Shown one piece after another: positions 9,506 through 21,708 of a stretch of DNA of 64,000 nt; within the stretch, counting starts at the first letter, position 1; each line of letters opens with the position of its first letter. Under the pieces are notes generated by a model. The model worked only from the letters and a program-made list of their open reading frames with translations. It searched no databases and was not told the origin of the DNA. The position numbers were made by a program, and so were the translations under genes. The stretch is from Galeopsis tetrahit (lineage: Eukaryota; Streptophyta; Magnoliopsida; Lamiales; Lamiaceae), in NCBI GenBank assembly GCA_963675135.1, contig OY776128.1:62001-126000 (forward strand), written 5' to 3'.

Positions 9506-12500
9506 ATGAGTAGCACTTCATTGTCAGTGCCTTGTTATGTGGGTGCGAGGAGAGGGAGGCCGAAATTGTACCCGGCTCGAGCGGCGCTGGTGGAGGCGAC
9601 GCCCAGACGGGTGCCGGCTCTCAGGGGCGGCGGCGATGACAATGATAGTCTCTCCTCCTCTGCCCCGTTTTATAGAGATCGAGCTGATGATATGCAAGCC
9701 GAAGTGGCGGCCATGGCGCGTGCCGCAAACGCCTCTGTCTATACCTCAGAACTTGTAAACAAGAGATACGGGACGCGCCCAATCAAGGTGGCGCGTAGAG
9801 CGCTTGAGATATTTACAAGCTTGGGTTCATTTGCCCTAAATTTGTGGCTCGACAAAGTGAATGGGAAGCTGGAACAGAGACAAAAAGAGAGGGCAATTCA
9901 TCTGAGGAAGACCTTCACTAGATTGGGACCTACTTTTGTCAAAATTGGCCAAGGTTTATCCACCAGGCCCGATTTATGCCCACCCATATACCTCGAGGAG
10001 CTTTCTCAGTTGCAGGTACTTGGGGGTTTCTTTTCTGTTTTTCACCTTTGAAGAAGAAATTGATTATTTCATTTGTCATTCAACCTAAAGACTATGTTCC
10101 TTTCCTTAATAACAAATTAAACTTAGCCCTAAGAGTATCGATTGAAATTTCAAGGTGTATGATGTTCTTTATCGTTTGTTGGAAAGGATGCCTTGCCGAC
10201 ATTTTCGGATGCAGAAGCATTTGCATGTATTGAGTTAGAGTTGGGATATTCTCTTGATTCTATCTTCTCGTCAATATCCGCATCTCCTATTGCTGCTGCC
10301 AGTCTTGGTCAAGTTTACAAAGCACAATTGAAGTACTCTGGGCAGATTGTTGCTGTGAAGGTTCAAAGACCTGGAATTGAAGAAGCTATTGGCCAAGATT
10401 TTTACCTAATTAGAGGTTTAGGGATCCTCATTAACAAATATGTTGACGTTATTACAAGTGATGTTGTTGCTCTTATCGATGAATTTGCGCGAAGAGTTTA
10501 TCAGGAGCTCAATTATGTGCAGGTTAGTTTTGGACTGTTTTTATGTGTCATAGAGTATGCACTTTTGTATCACATGCAGTGTTAAGAACGTCTTTAGTTA
10601 TTTGGTCTGAATTAGAATTATAATTTTGAGTGTTTACACATGATGATGCAGTGTTTGGAATTATAATTTTGGGTGTTTACGCACGCAGGAGGGGAAAAAT
10701 GCAAGGAGATTTAAGAAGTTGTATGCAGACAAAGAAGATGTACTGGTTCCAGATATTTTCTGGGACTACACAAGTGGGAAGGTGCTAACAATGGAGTGGG
10801 TAGAAGGAGTTAAATTGAATGAACAAGCTGCAATTGAGAGGCAAGGGCTCAAAGTCCTGGATCTGGTGAACACTGGGATACAGTGCAGTCTTAGACAGCT
10901 GCTTGAGTACGGCTACTTTCATGCAGATCCTCATCCAGGGAATCTCTTAGCAACACCAGATGGAAAACTTGCTTTTCTTGATTTTGGAATGATGAGTGAG
11001 ACTCCTGAAGAAGCAAGATCTGCCATAATTGGTCATGTTGTACACATGGTCAATCGGGACTATGAAGCCATGGCTCGTGATTACTATGCGTTAGACTTTT
11101 TGTCTCCAGATGTAGATGTAACTCCCATTGTCCCAGCTTTGAGAGGCTTCTTTGATGATGCTCTCAATTCAACTGTAAGCGAGCTCAATTTTAAAACCAT
11201 TGTGGATGGTCTAGGCGCTGTTCTATACCAATATCCTTTTAATGGTGAGCTTCTATTTCCCTTATAATCATTTATGATGACTGACTACTTTTGAATTAAT
11301 AATTGGCTCTGCTGTTATGATGTGTCTGGGAACTTGGTAATGACTGTGTGAAGTTACTTGCTTATTGCTGTCGAATTGTGTCCTAGAAAAAATCAAGGTG
11401 GCTGATTATTAGTGTTTAAAGGTGGACAGCTTGGAACTTGTTGAATTTTGCATACAAGAAAAAAATTCATATGCTTCATTGCTGGAACAAGTGCTAAAGC
11501 TAGTAGGAAACTTATTATAGGACCAAAAAAACACTTATATTCGAATAACTGAATAAGACTCAAACTATTATACTATATCTAAAGTTAGACTCATGATTAA
11601 GATTATTGCATCAAGAAGTTCATTATTCCAGAGGTGTTAAGAGAGATAGGTTTTCTTCTTAACCTGGATGCATTATTCTTAGCCATGTGAGCCCTGTATC
11701 TGGGTAAGCCTAATTCTGATTTCCTCAAGTCTTGAAAAACATGGGTTGCATTTCATGGCTTCCAGGAAAATATTTTTCTTTCCATCTGAACAAAATTGCT
11801 TTTATTTTGTCCATTCCCTTATGTGTTTGCTTAGAGATGGAGAAATTGGGGTGGATGGAACTTTATATCAAATCAAGAGTGATGTATTATTTTATTGTTG
11901 TTAGTTAGTGGTATAATGATTGAGTGAAAGAAAAGTAAAAGAGTGAATGTCTGAATGGAAGAAAAGTATGACAGAGAATGAGAGAGTGGAAGAAATGTAG
12001 GAGTGAGAGAAAAGTGAAGATGTGATAGTATAAAAATAGGTGTGTAGGCGTATTATAGGGGTGAATGGATATTTGGATGGGATGAGGGATGGCCATCCCT
12101 TTCCAAACGTGGCCTAAGCAGATTTAATATTCCCCAATTCAAGTTTGGACCCATTTCAGTATCCAATTTTTCAACTGCTATACTAGTATAAATTTGTTAA
12201 AAAAAAAAAAATTCCCTAGCAAAATACAGCATTGGAGACCTTTTCTTTTAAGAGGCGTTCACATTGTTTCATATAAGGTAAACCTGTGGAAATTAAGTCA
12301 AGGCTTTATCTGTAATCTGTTATAGGACTGCGCAGGCTGGATATTAAATTATGCTTACCATAATTTTCAAATAACAAATTCAATAGCTGTCTAAGGTAAA
12401 CTAGTATTCAGGATCCCAGTTTCTTGTTCTTCTAGTTCCCACAATTAATTTTGGTCTGTTTTTGTGTTTATGTTTAAGAAGCTAGTTTCAAATCTTGTCT

Positions 12501-15190
12501 GTGGTCTCACGATTGCTACTTATTCTTTCAGTGCCTGCATATTATGCGTTGATCTTAAGGTCTCTCACCGTTCTAGAAGGTTTAGCTCTGTATGCGGACC
12601 CTAATTTTAAGGTGCTTGCAGCATCATATCCGTATTTTGCTAAGCGGCTTCTTACGGATCCTAATCCGTATCTCAGAGATGCTCTCATTGAGCTTCTTTT
12701 CAAGGATGGGAGATTCAGGCAAGTAGATGGATTAAATCGTTTTCTCACTTTTTGCCAGCATGATGAGTTATTATCCCTGAATGTAAAAGCTTTTTTCGCA
12801 GGTGGGGCAGACTTGAAAACTTGCTAGTCCAAGGTAGAAAAGACCGAGATTTCAATGCCAAAGATGCTTTACAGCCAGTCCTCAAACTCTTGCTGGGTTC
12901 AGACGGTGAAGAACTTAGGAATTTAGTAATAAAAGAAGCTGTCCGGGTTACTGAAGCTATTATCCTGGGTTCAGTGATTGAATCATACAATTCAGTTCCT
13001 GATTTTCTACGCACTTTTTTCTCTAATATCAATGCAACTGGTCCATTTGTAATGAACAATGCTGAACGGGAAAACATGTTGGAGCTTAGGGCTCAAGTAT
13101 TCAGAATTTGGGAGCTTCTACGATCTTCAGATAACTTTGATCCTAGTATTCTGCAGCCTATACTGCAGGTAAGAATGTTATATATTTGTTTATGTTAGTT
13201 TGATGTTTTAATAAAAAAGGCTTGCTCATGGCAAGATTTAAAACTTCTCTCTCCACAGCATATATTATACAGAATTGTTTAAAATTTTCTATAAAGAGGG
13301 TGTTTTGCTAGTCTTTTTAGGCTCTTACATCTTATGAGCTTTTTTTATTGCTTATAAGATTCTAAGAATGAGTTGTTAAATCATTTGAATGAAATAAGAT
13401 GGTTCATAGTTGAACCTTTAAAATGTTAGTAATCGAAATTCTGCAATTAAAATATGATCTTATTTATGGAAAATAGTGGGGCTTCTTTACCTTTTCTAAA
13501 AACTGCTTTAAGCTTTCAACATCTTATTTTTGGGAGCAAATCAGTTTTTTTTTTAACCTCTTACCAACACTTATAAGTTCTCTGCCAAACACCCTCTAAA
13601 GTGCATTTGTTAAAGTAGTGGAAGTTAGTTATGAAGAACTTAAAACTAGTAGGAGCACTATTGTTCATATTGGAGGATTGGAGAGTCATTCAGTGCAGGC
13701 TTGAACTCGTGAATGCCCCAATAACAAAATATAACTTCATTTTTTCAGAGTTATTTAAAATTTTCTATTAAGATGGTGTTTGGCTAATCTTATTAAACTC
13801 TTACATCTTCTAAGCTGTTTTTATTGCTTATAAGATTCTAAGAATGAGTTATTAAAGTGTTAGAAGGAAATAAGATAGTTCATAGTTGAACCTTTTAAAT
13901 GATAGTAATGGAAATACTGCAATTAAAATGACCAAATCTAAAGGAGCATCTCAAAATATGATCTTATTTATAGAAAATAGTGGGGATTCGTTTCCTTTTC
14001 TAAAATCTGCTTTAAGCTTGTAAGATCGTATTTTTGGAGCAAATAAGTTTTTTTTTTTAAACTCTTACCAACACTTTATTAAACGTATAAGTTCTCTGCC
14101 AAAAATCCTCTAAAGTCCATTTGGTAAAGTAGTGGTAGTTAGTTATGAAACACTTAAAACTAGTAGAAGCACTATTGTTCACATTGGAGAATAATTCAGT
14201 GAAGCATCTCCTTCAAAGCTTGAACTCATGTATGTCCCAATAACAAAAGATAACTTCACTTTTTCATAAAAGACATCTAATTGAGCTGAGAAATAAAATG
14301 TCTAAAGTGACTTACTGCAACAAACCCGCAATTAGCCAAAAACATTAGGTACTACATTGTGCTTCCCTCTGAAGTTATTGTCTTAGCAACATAGATACTA
14401 CAATGAATTCCTCTCCTTTTCTTTTCTTTTCTTGGGTAAAAGTAGTCCCTGACTCTGTTTCTTGAAAGGTAGCTCTAGCCGTTGCTATAAGGTGTGTGGA
14501 TTCTTACTTTGACCAATGGATTGGAGTGCAAACGATCTATTACCTCTGAAAAAGATCCTAATCCAGGGGTTCTAACACATAACAATATATATATTAAAAC
14601 TAAGAGGCAGGAGCCTCAGCTGTTACACTTTGAAAATGGCTCTGGGATAGAGCTGACTTCAGTGTGATTATGAGAATTAATAGTTTATCCATGAAAGAAT
14701 TAGATCCGACTCTTCTGAACTTGTATTTGTGTGTGTCTGAGGCTAGAGAGGGAGAAAAGGTGTGTGTCATTTCCCGAGAACTTAACTTCTTTAGCCTTTC
14801 TTTCAGTCAAGAATCAAAGTAGTAACTAGTTGTTGCATTCCACTTTATAACATCTTTTGCAGGCATTCATCTTTTCTGGTAATTAGAATATATATATATA
14901 TATATATATTCCCCTCTTTTCTCAAATGTGTCCTTTTTTTTTTTTTTTGATGCAAATACATTTGTGTCTGAGGGTCACTTCTCTCCGATATAGTGAAAAC
15001 AAATAAAATTTGGTTCTTCTGCTTTTGACAAGCAATTACTGAAAGATGGTGTTACACACAGGTACTGCAAGAACCCGAAGCAAGACAACTTGGTGGGCGT
15101 GTGGTTGGCGGAATTACTCAACGTCTTGCTGCGCGCTTACTGCAGCAAGTTCTCCGGGACCCACCAGCAGTTTCTTCTCCAGCGTCATGA
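9506..15190 (+). CDS. ABC1K3: ABC1-like atypical protein kinase, plastid (ABC1K3 type)
   Basis: Six exons: 9506-10015, 10187-10522, 10689-11244, 12532-12718, 12802-13168, 15062-15190; 694 aa, against about 711 in Arabidopsis ABC1K3. The N-terminus is Ser/Arg-rich like a chloroplast transit peptide. UbiB/ABC1 family marks follow: KIGQ at 146-149, the Ala-rich loop AAAS at 206-209, VAVK with Lys228, the catalytic-loop Asp362 in ADPHPGN, and DFG at 380-382. All catalytic residues are present. The family member is known as a plastoglobule kinase acting with ABC1K1 on tocopherol and prenylquinone metabolism; plastid location here is inferred. Intron 4 has a GC donor. Intron 3 contains a MITE and intron 5 (1.9 kb) an internal duplication. 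The gene faces PXN tail to tail. Exon boundaries rest on frame and similarity to the remembered Arabidopsis protein. Confidence 0.95.
11836..12116 (-). mobile_element. Partial MITE of the TTTGGTTTGGGATTGG family in ABC1K3 intron 3
   Basis: The blocks ATCAAGAGTGATGTATTATT, GAAAGAAAAGTAA and ATAAAAATAGGTGTGTAGG match the inverted copy at 8004-8407. The terminal sequence is eroded, so only an internal piece and one end remain. It lies entirely within intron 3 (11245-12531). Confidence 0.6.
12719..12801 (+). other. GC-AG intron 4 of ABC1K3
   Basis: The exon ends ...TTCAG, followed by GCAAGT, and the next exon begins after TTCGCAG. Joining there restores the conserved Phe-Arg-Trp. The only nearby GT (12723) would shift the frame and meet a stop within a few codons. 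AG|GCAAGT is the consensus for GC donors. Length is 83 bp. Confidence 0.9.
13271..14266. repeat. Direct duplication of about 476 bp in ABC1K3 intron 5
   Basis: Copy 1 runs from 13271 to 13746 and copy 2 from 13747 to about 14266. Shared blocks include TTTAAAATTTTCTAT, GCTTATAAGATTCTAAGAATG, TAAGTTCTCTGCCAAA and CCCCAATAACAAA/TCCCAATAACAAA. Each copy contains a MITE-like core beginning GGTGTTT and ending AAACACCCTC (copy 1; eroded in copy 2). Divergence of the order of a tenth suggests the duplication is not recent. Confidence 0.75.
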
Positions 15191-16912
15191 CTCTTCTCTT
15201 CATCTCATGTATGTTACACACAGGTTAGGGAGGGCAATGTATCCTTCATATGAATTAGCCTAAAGTGTAAGGACCTCATTGAGTAATATATACTAATATA
15301 CAAGTAAAATCAAAGAATTGTAAACTTGTACATTCTTCTCATATTACAGTGGATTTCCTATAACTTGGTAACTCATTCTGTGTGTACTTGATGAATTTTG
15401 TGTCATCTGGCTTTAAATTATGGGTAGAAAGAGAAAAAATTGGTACCACACGGGACTCTTTCACTGCTGAATGACACGTCTGGTATGGCCGAATGAAGAG
15501 TAACGAATTCAGCAAAAGTAGCCAGACATACTACTATAATGACTACTAGAGTAGACTAAAGTCAAAAGGTGTATGGTATAGCAGCCCGGTTTAAAGGAGA
15601 TTTTTATGGTACTCTAATTTATTGAACCTGTAATTGATCACTTCTTATGTACTCGTTGAGAATGATTCAGAACTAGTTCATGGCCTGTTAGAAGTAGAAT
15701 GTGCACTGGTGTGATCTTCACTGATAGAAAAAGATTGCAGTCCGTTTGATAAATGTTCTCTTTGAAATTCAGAGAGGCGGCCTGGTGGAGACACCACGGA
15801 TATAACCAAACGTCGAATGGTCCTGTGTACTAGCTACCATTTCAGAGGATGGCACGTGTTTTTATCTTTCTTTCATAAGCTGTCGTAGTTTCCACTTTTT
15901 GCCTAATACTCTGTCCCATTATTAATGGAACATTTGTCAAAAACCCTTGTCCCATTATTATTGGAACATTTACCACCAACTTCAATCTCCTTTGAAAATC
16001 TCCCTTAACATCTACTTATTTACACTCCATGTCATTACTTTTTACGCACAAACAAAAGATTCTCTCTCCAATAAAGTTGAAATATCCATAATATTCCTTC
16101 TAAAAGTTAATTTTATCACCTTTAATACTAATAAACAATTTTACGTTAAAACTCGTACAAATAGTAAATGTTCCATTAATAATGGGACGGAGGGAGTAGT
16201 TACTAAGAGGCAACATCACAATATAATTGCAGCTTCCCTATTAGAAAAGAAAAAATCGAGAATCTAATAATATAAAATACTTTTTTTTGTCGTAAGCTTA
16301 CCTATTTTGGATGTTCATTATATGTTTTTTATTTTTTTAAATGACAATTCATTATAGTTTTTTCTCATTCCTGTCTTTTTTATTTTTTTTCTTTTCTACT
16401 CATTTATCATATATTTTTTATTTTCTTAAATGATAAAATTCATTATCTCTCATTTATTTTTATTTTCATTCCTCTCTTTTATTATTTTTCTTTTCTACTC
16501 ATTTTTACATTGTCTTCTTTCTACCTCTATCAACTTTAACCACTCATTACACATGCAAAAAGTTAAAAGGGAAACTTATGACGGAATTAAATGAGTATTA
16601 TTGTTGAAAAATGATTTTTGATATAGAGAATTATTAGTGTTATTTTTTATGTTTCACTCTAGATTGAGTATTATTGTTGAAAAATTATTTTTGATATAGA
16701 GAATTATCAGTGTAATAAAAATGACTATATGGAGTATTTTATAATGATCCAGGAGCTATATAACACAAAGAGAAACGCAGGAATCTTAACTTTGTAAAGT
16801 ATACTAGTTTGATTGAAATTGCAAAACATGCAAGCTCAAAATTATGTAGATAGAAGTAGAAATCATTAATTTTATGGATATAGCCTAAAAAAGTGTGAAT
16901 TTGAGTAGGACA
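15191..16912. other. Tail-to-tail intergenic region between ABC1K3 and PXN
   Basis: It should contain both 3' untranslated regions. Besides the Stowaway MITE it shows a diverged tandem duplication of about 110 bp at 16320-16510 (shared CTTTTCTACTCATTT) and a 50-bp direct repeat (GAGTATTATTGTTGAAAAAT..., copies near 16591 and 16667). No further gene was seen. Confidence 0.6.
15909..16196. mobile_element. Stowaway-like MITE, TA target duplication
   Basis: The ends are CTCTGTCCCATTATTAATGG and its complement with the classical CTCCCTCCGTCCC outer end, flanked by TA at 15907-15908 and 16197-16198. The left terminal sequence is repeated just inside the element (TGTCCCATTATTATTGGAAC near 15948). 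An open frame of about 100 codons spans it and is fortuitous. Confidence 0.82.
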
Positions 16913-19227
16913 TCAGTTGAGGATCCGTCGGGGTGGAGGTCGAGCACGAGCATAAGCCTTAACAAGCTCCTCCTTGACCATAAAAAGAACAGATGCAGCA
17001 AAAACACTCTGTACAATCTTGGTGCTCATCCCTTTGTAGAAGCTGCTCACTCCTTCATAACGCATCATCTTAATTATGGCATCAGCTGTACCTGTTGGTT
17101 GAATCACAGAGAATGATCCCACAGTGTATACATACACAGATTACCAAACATTATTTGCACAAACCTGAATATCGTAGAGACAGACTTCCCCCGATTTCCT
17201 GTTTTGCTTGAAGTCTTGACTGCATTTATTTAATTACAAACATATTCTCAATGCTTCCAGTCTACTGTATTGTATTGTATTGTATGTTACAGTATATATG
17301 ATTTTTACCTTAACTACTAACAGAGGGTACGTACAAACAGTTGCTCCGAGTTTTGCTATGGCTCCCACCAGAAAAACCTGTTCACATGAAACTAATCATA
17401 TTTACTTGTGTGAATATTCAGTCCAATGAACTTAACCAAAATTTGTGGTGAGCCTTGAAAGGGCACGGCTATCACACACACAAATTGACGAATACGCTCA
17501 CATGTACAACATAAATAAGCCAAGCAGATATACCTCCAGAGCTTTTATATCCGTTGAACCTTGTTTTTTAGCAGATCTCTTAGCCCTCAGATGCTTTAAC
17601 AAACTCTCATAAATCATGAACTGAATTGATGGATTGCACACCTGGCTAGCCAAAATCAAACTCCCGCATTAGAACGTTGATTTTATTAGTAGATGATAAA
17701 AGCACAAACTTGCCATTATTAGTGTTGGAATGATGCCTTTCCAGAATCCAGCAATTCCAGATTCATTGTAAACTTCGCATGCCTACTAAAGATATCCAAA
17801 GAGAGGTTAACATAAAACCACCATTTTCCGGCCAAAATCATATGCAGTTTAAAGAGAGCTGAAGAAGGAAGAAAAAGGTTACCGCTTGAAATGTCCCATA
17901 AGGATGAGGTTTTATCAAATCAAGTGCAGCCAATTTTCCAGACAAACTAGAGCTTAATGCAACGTTTTCCGAAGCTTCCTTTAAAAGAGCTTCCCTCTTT
18001 GCCTCCACGATTTTTCTTTCAGCTTGAGTGTGAGTCTGAAAGCCAAAAATAAGTGATCACTTGAGGTTACCCAACTTAAAAACAACTCAGTAAAGTCCAT
18101 GATTATATGAACAAAAGAAAATAGTACTAATGTTTTGTAGAGTAGCTACCTGCATACGAGTTACAAGAACCCATATGGGGTTGGTGAGCAGTACATTTAC
18201 TGATCTGAGATACACAAATTTTCACATAAGAGTCCTTGAAAGCAAAGCAGCAGCTATAACAAGATAAGAGAAAAATAGATACCCAGCAAGAGCAGCTACG
18301 ACAAGCCACGAAAGCATTCCGGGAGAACCATCTCCACGTCCTCGTTTTCTTTGATTTGCAAGCGCAATAGCCACGGCCTTGTTTTTGAAAGCCTGGTAAA
18401 ATGAATAATATATACCCTGGCAGTGGCAGCCACACAATTAGTTACAACTCTTCCTACATTAACTATGATGAAGTTAGGAAGAAGGTTAAACACAAAACTA
18501 ATCAATAAGAGCACAAGAACACAATCCAGAAGCTACTTCCAGCCAACCGCTACGGCCAATTGAATATACTTTTCACATATCCCCAAACAGAATGTATACA
18601 GCTATTTATTTAAAGCACATAACAGAGCATAACTGCTACTAACTACTAACTGCTAAACTATACCCGCCAAAGCCCCAGCTGGCCTTTTCCTTCTTTTCTT
18701 ATACGTAACAAACTAACTACTCCAGTACCCTCCAATCATCACTCAAATTGACATCAAACGTATATACTTTATACATAAACGAATCAATATTCATGAGGTG
18801 AAGAGGGAACCTGAGAAGCAGCAGTGCCAAGCAGAGAAGGCTTGAGGCCACTGTAAAGTCCTCCCACACCTTCATTCTTAATAACCTGCAGTCCATCATC
18901 AACAAAAGTTACACACACAAACAAACAAACAAAGTCAAGAACAATAATAAGAGTGGTTGGTGGTGACCTGAAAAATATGAACAAGACTGGTACCAGTCCC
19001 TAGAGGTTTAGAGTCCTTGGCAACTCTCTCAGTTTGCTGCCGTGTATTCACCTGTTTGTTTTCAACAATTTTTAATGAATGATCCATCTTAACAAACAAG
19101 AAAAGGTATCAACAGACAAACAAGAAAAGGTATGTATGTTATGTACCGTTTGGAGAGGGTAAGTAATTATCTGTGCAATAATACCTCCACCGGCACCGGC
19201 AAACCCATTCACTATGGCGTTCGACAT
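16913..19227 (-). CDS. PXN: Peroxisomal NAD carrier, mitochondrial-carrier family
   Basis: Eleven exons, 5' to 3': 19227-19147, 19051-18968, 18885-18811, 18416-18283, 18204-18150, 18035-17883, 17782-17714, 17641-17534, 17377-17309, 17219-17165, 17091-16913; 353 aa. Three carrier repeats are visible with signatures YPLQTVNTRQ near residue 23, NPIWVLVTRMQ near 133 and YPLLVVKSRLQ near 269. The protein follows Arabidopsis PXN (PMP38/APEM3) through its length, including the divergent hydrophilic stretch in the middle repeat region. PXN imports NAD into peroxisomes in exchange for AMP/ADP, supporting beta-oxidation. Intron 7 has a GC donor. The C-terminus ends in an Arg/Pro-rich tail unlike Arabidopsis. 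It is head to head with the ALKBH6-like gene, with 1.2 kb between start codons. Confidence 0.94.
17642..17713 (-). other. GC-AG intron 7 of PXN
   Basis: On the minus strand the exon ends ATAATG, then GCAAGT starts the intron, and the next exon follows CTAGCCAG. The join gives Leu-Ile-Met|Val-Cys-Asn-Pro, matching the family. No GT donor nearby keeps the frame. Length is 72 bp. Confidence 0.87.
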
Positions 19228-20427
19228 AGACTAGTTTCATATACAACAACTAAATTCTCCCCTCCCCTCACCTCCATTATATAGGACTAGTATAAACAAT
19301 CAACACACCAGAGAAGAGAGATTAAAGACAAATCTTATCCTTTTTTTGGCAGGTGTGCAAAATACATTTAACAATTAACTATCTATAAAGTAAATACTTT
19401 AGTTATTCGTGTATGTGTGGAAAAAGTCGTCAACGTCTACAATCCGTTTAGCGATTTTCGACTAGACCTTTTTCTTTTTAATTAGACTTTTCAGAGTCGA
19501 AATCTGGTTCAAGCTATCAAGCACATTTTTTCAAGTAGAATCAACTCTCCGAACAAATCACGTGAATTTACTATGAAAACTGTATATTTTTTTTAGAATC
19601 ACTTTTGCAAGTTTTTATTTTTTCAAAGATTCCTTTGCAATTTTTTATTTTTATTTATTAGGATTTTTTTTTTGAAAACATTAGGATTTCGTGTTTATTA
19701 TTTAAGAATTATAAGGTGAAATAATTAAAAAAATATATTAAAATTCTAAGTGGTCGTCTAGACGTTAGGCGGTGTCAATCCGCCCGACTACCAATTTTCA
19801 ATTGTTGCAACCTTGAATGATATTTATGTAAAAATTAAGAATACCGTGAGGTATAGTTTATAAAAGTTCTCTATTTTAATAGTGTGAAAAATTATTTTCA
19901 AAAAGAAAAGTCCAAAAATTATTGTGAGATCGAGTGAGTATAAATTATTGTTTTTAATTTTTTAATTTTATTATGATTTGGTTTTCAGTTTTCACAAATG
20001 AAAAAATGAAATAAATTAAACTAAATGTGTACTAAAAAGTATAAAATAATTTGCTAAAAGTTTAAAAGGTTAGAACGTGATTTATTTATAATAGTAGTAT
20101 GTTACGCGAGATTATAAAAATAAAAATTATTTATTAAAATTTAAGAATTTTTTTTAATGTAGGTATATATAATTTATTTTATTGGAGATGAAAATGAAAG
20201 AATAATAATTTAAATAGAAATTTAAAGTTAAAAGAAAAAATTAAATTATATAAAAAAATCGATGTAAAAAAAAAAAAGTTAGAGAAAGAGAGAAAATTGA
20301 GGAAGGAAGATAAAGAAAAAAATATTTTAAAAAATAAATTAAAATTACAGAGATTATAAAATCGAGGCTTCTTTTTAAAGTCATTCATAACACATTTCAC
20401 AACAACCAAATTGTTGGTGTTTTTGTT
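19228..20427. promoter_or_regulatory. Head-to-head intergenic region of PXN and ALKBH6-like genes
   Basis: It must hold the promoters of both divergent genes. The middle (about 19440-19830) is a dispersed repeat with CGTCTAGACG and AGAGTCGAAAT blocks that recurs inverted at 62480-62860. The remainder is very AT-rich. No TATA box could be assigned with confidence to either gene. Confidence 0.6.
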
Positions 20428-21708
20428 ATGGAGGAAGAAATACAGAAGAAGGTTATAGCTGCATCGGAGCAATTGATTGTTGGTTCCGTGCCTACTGTAT
20501 TCTACATCCCCGAATACGTCTCCGCTGCTGAAGAACAGCAGCTCTTGCAAAATGTAAATTACCCAATTCAGCTTTTATTCTTATTATTTCCTCACTCACT
20601 TTGCGATTTCCAGATTAATGAAGCTCCCATTTCCAAGTGGAAGTCTTTGAAGAACAGAAGACTGCAAAATTGGGGTACGTTAATTGAATTGAATTGAATT
20701 TACTCTATAATCGAATGCTAATTTTTTATCTTATCTGAATTCACAGGAGGGGTTGTGCACGAAAAGGGTCTTCTCGCCCAAGAGTGTAAGTGCCCCCAAA
20801 TCCTCCAACACTTTTACTATTATCATCATCTCTGATTTGTCCTGCATCACAAACTTTATTTTAGTTTCTATTGTGTGTGTGTGTAATTGAAGATGATAAA
20901 TTGGAAATACTTGTGAGTTTGGGTTATGGAAGATGGTTGTTTATATTTTGCAGTGCCGCCTTGGCTGAAAAAACTTACAAATAGGATATACCAGGAATCT
21001 GGGCTATTTCCATCTGCAATTAATCATGTGCTTATCAATGAATATTTGCCAGACCAAGGAATTATGGTGTGTTGTCGACCTGTTTTATTTTCTTCATTGT
21101 GTTCTTACTGTTGTACACAAGCTAAGGGAGTGAAGAAAATCCTAATAATCCTTGCAATTCGTTTCTTGTACATAGCCACACCAGGATGGGCCCGCTTATA
21201 CGCCGGTGGTGGCTATCCTATCTCTAGGTGCTCCTGTTGTCATGGACTTTGTTCCCCACCCTAATTTGGAAAACAATAATGAAGACGACGAGCATTCAAG
21301 CAAGTACCTTCCGTTTTCTGTGGTTCTGATGCCTCGTAGTTTGTTGATATTTAAGGATATGGCATACTCAGGTTGATGATATTTATTTTCTTTTACTGTA
21401 TGTTCTATTCATCTCTTCAACTTCAAATTACATGGACATCTTCTTTAATTCCAGACTACTTGCACGGTATTAAAGACTCTGAATATCAGCAATATGATGA
21501 GGTAAGACAACAACATTTGTTTGGGCTGTATGTAGAGTTTCTATACTCTTAGCAATTGCTGGTTTTCCTTCTTGTGCAGGCTGTAAATGTTATCAATAGT
21601 CTGAATCCTGATGATGGACAAAAGAGGGTGATTCACAGGACTACTACAAGAGTTTCCCTTACGTGTCGCCTAGTGACGAAAGTTCGCAAAAATTTAATAA
21701 AACTGTAG
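20428..21708 (+). CDS. ALKBH6: AlkB-type 2-oxoglutarate/Fe(II) dioxygenase, ALKBH6-like
   Basis: Seven exons: 20428-20553, 20614-20674, 20747-20785, 20954-21066, 21176-21371, 21455-21501, 21580-21708; 236 aa, the usual length for ALKBH6. Iron ligands are His115 and Asp117 in PHQDGPAY and His182 in YLHGI. 2-oxoglutarate-binding arginines are Arg218 and Arg224 in RVSLTCR. The N-terminal SKWKSLKNRRLQNWGG block is highly conserved in this subfamily. Plant ALKBH6 is reported to bind methylated RNA and to influence seed germination and stress response; the exact substrate is unsettled. Every exon joins in frame with GT-AG sites. The catalytic set is complete, so the gene appears functional. Confidence 0.95.

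Noticed and set aside
15946..16267. 106-codon plus-strand frame
   Set aside because: It covers the Stowaway-like MITE and runs out of its end; it is coincidental.
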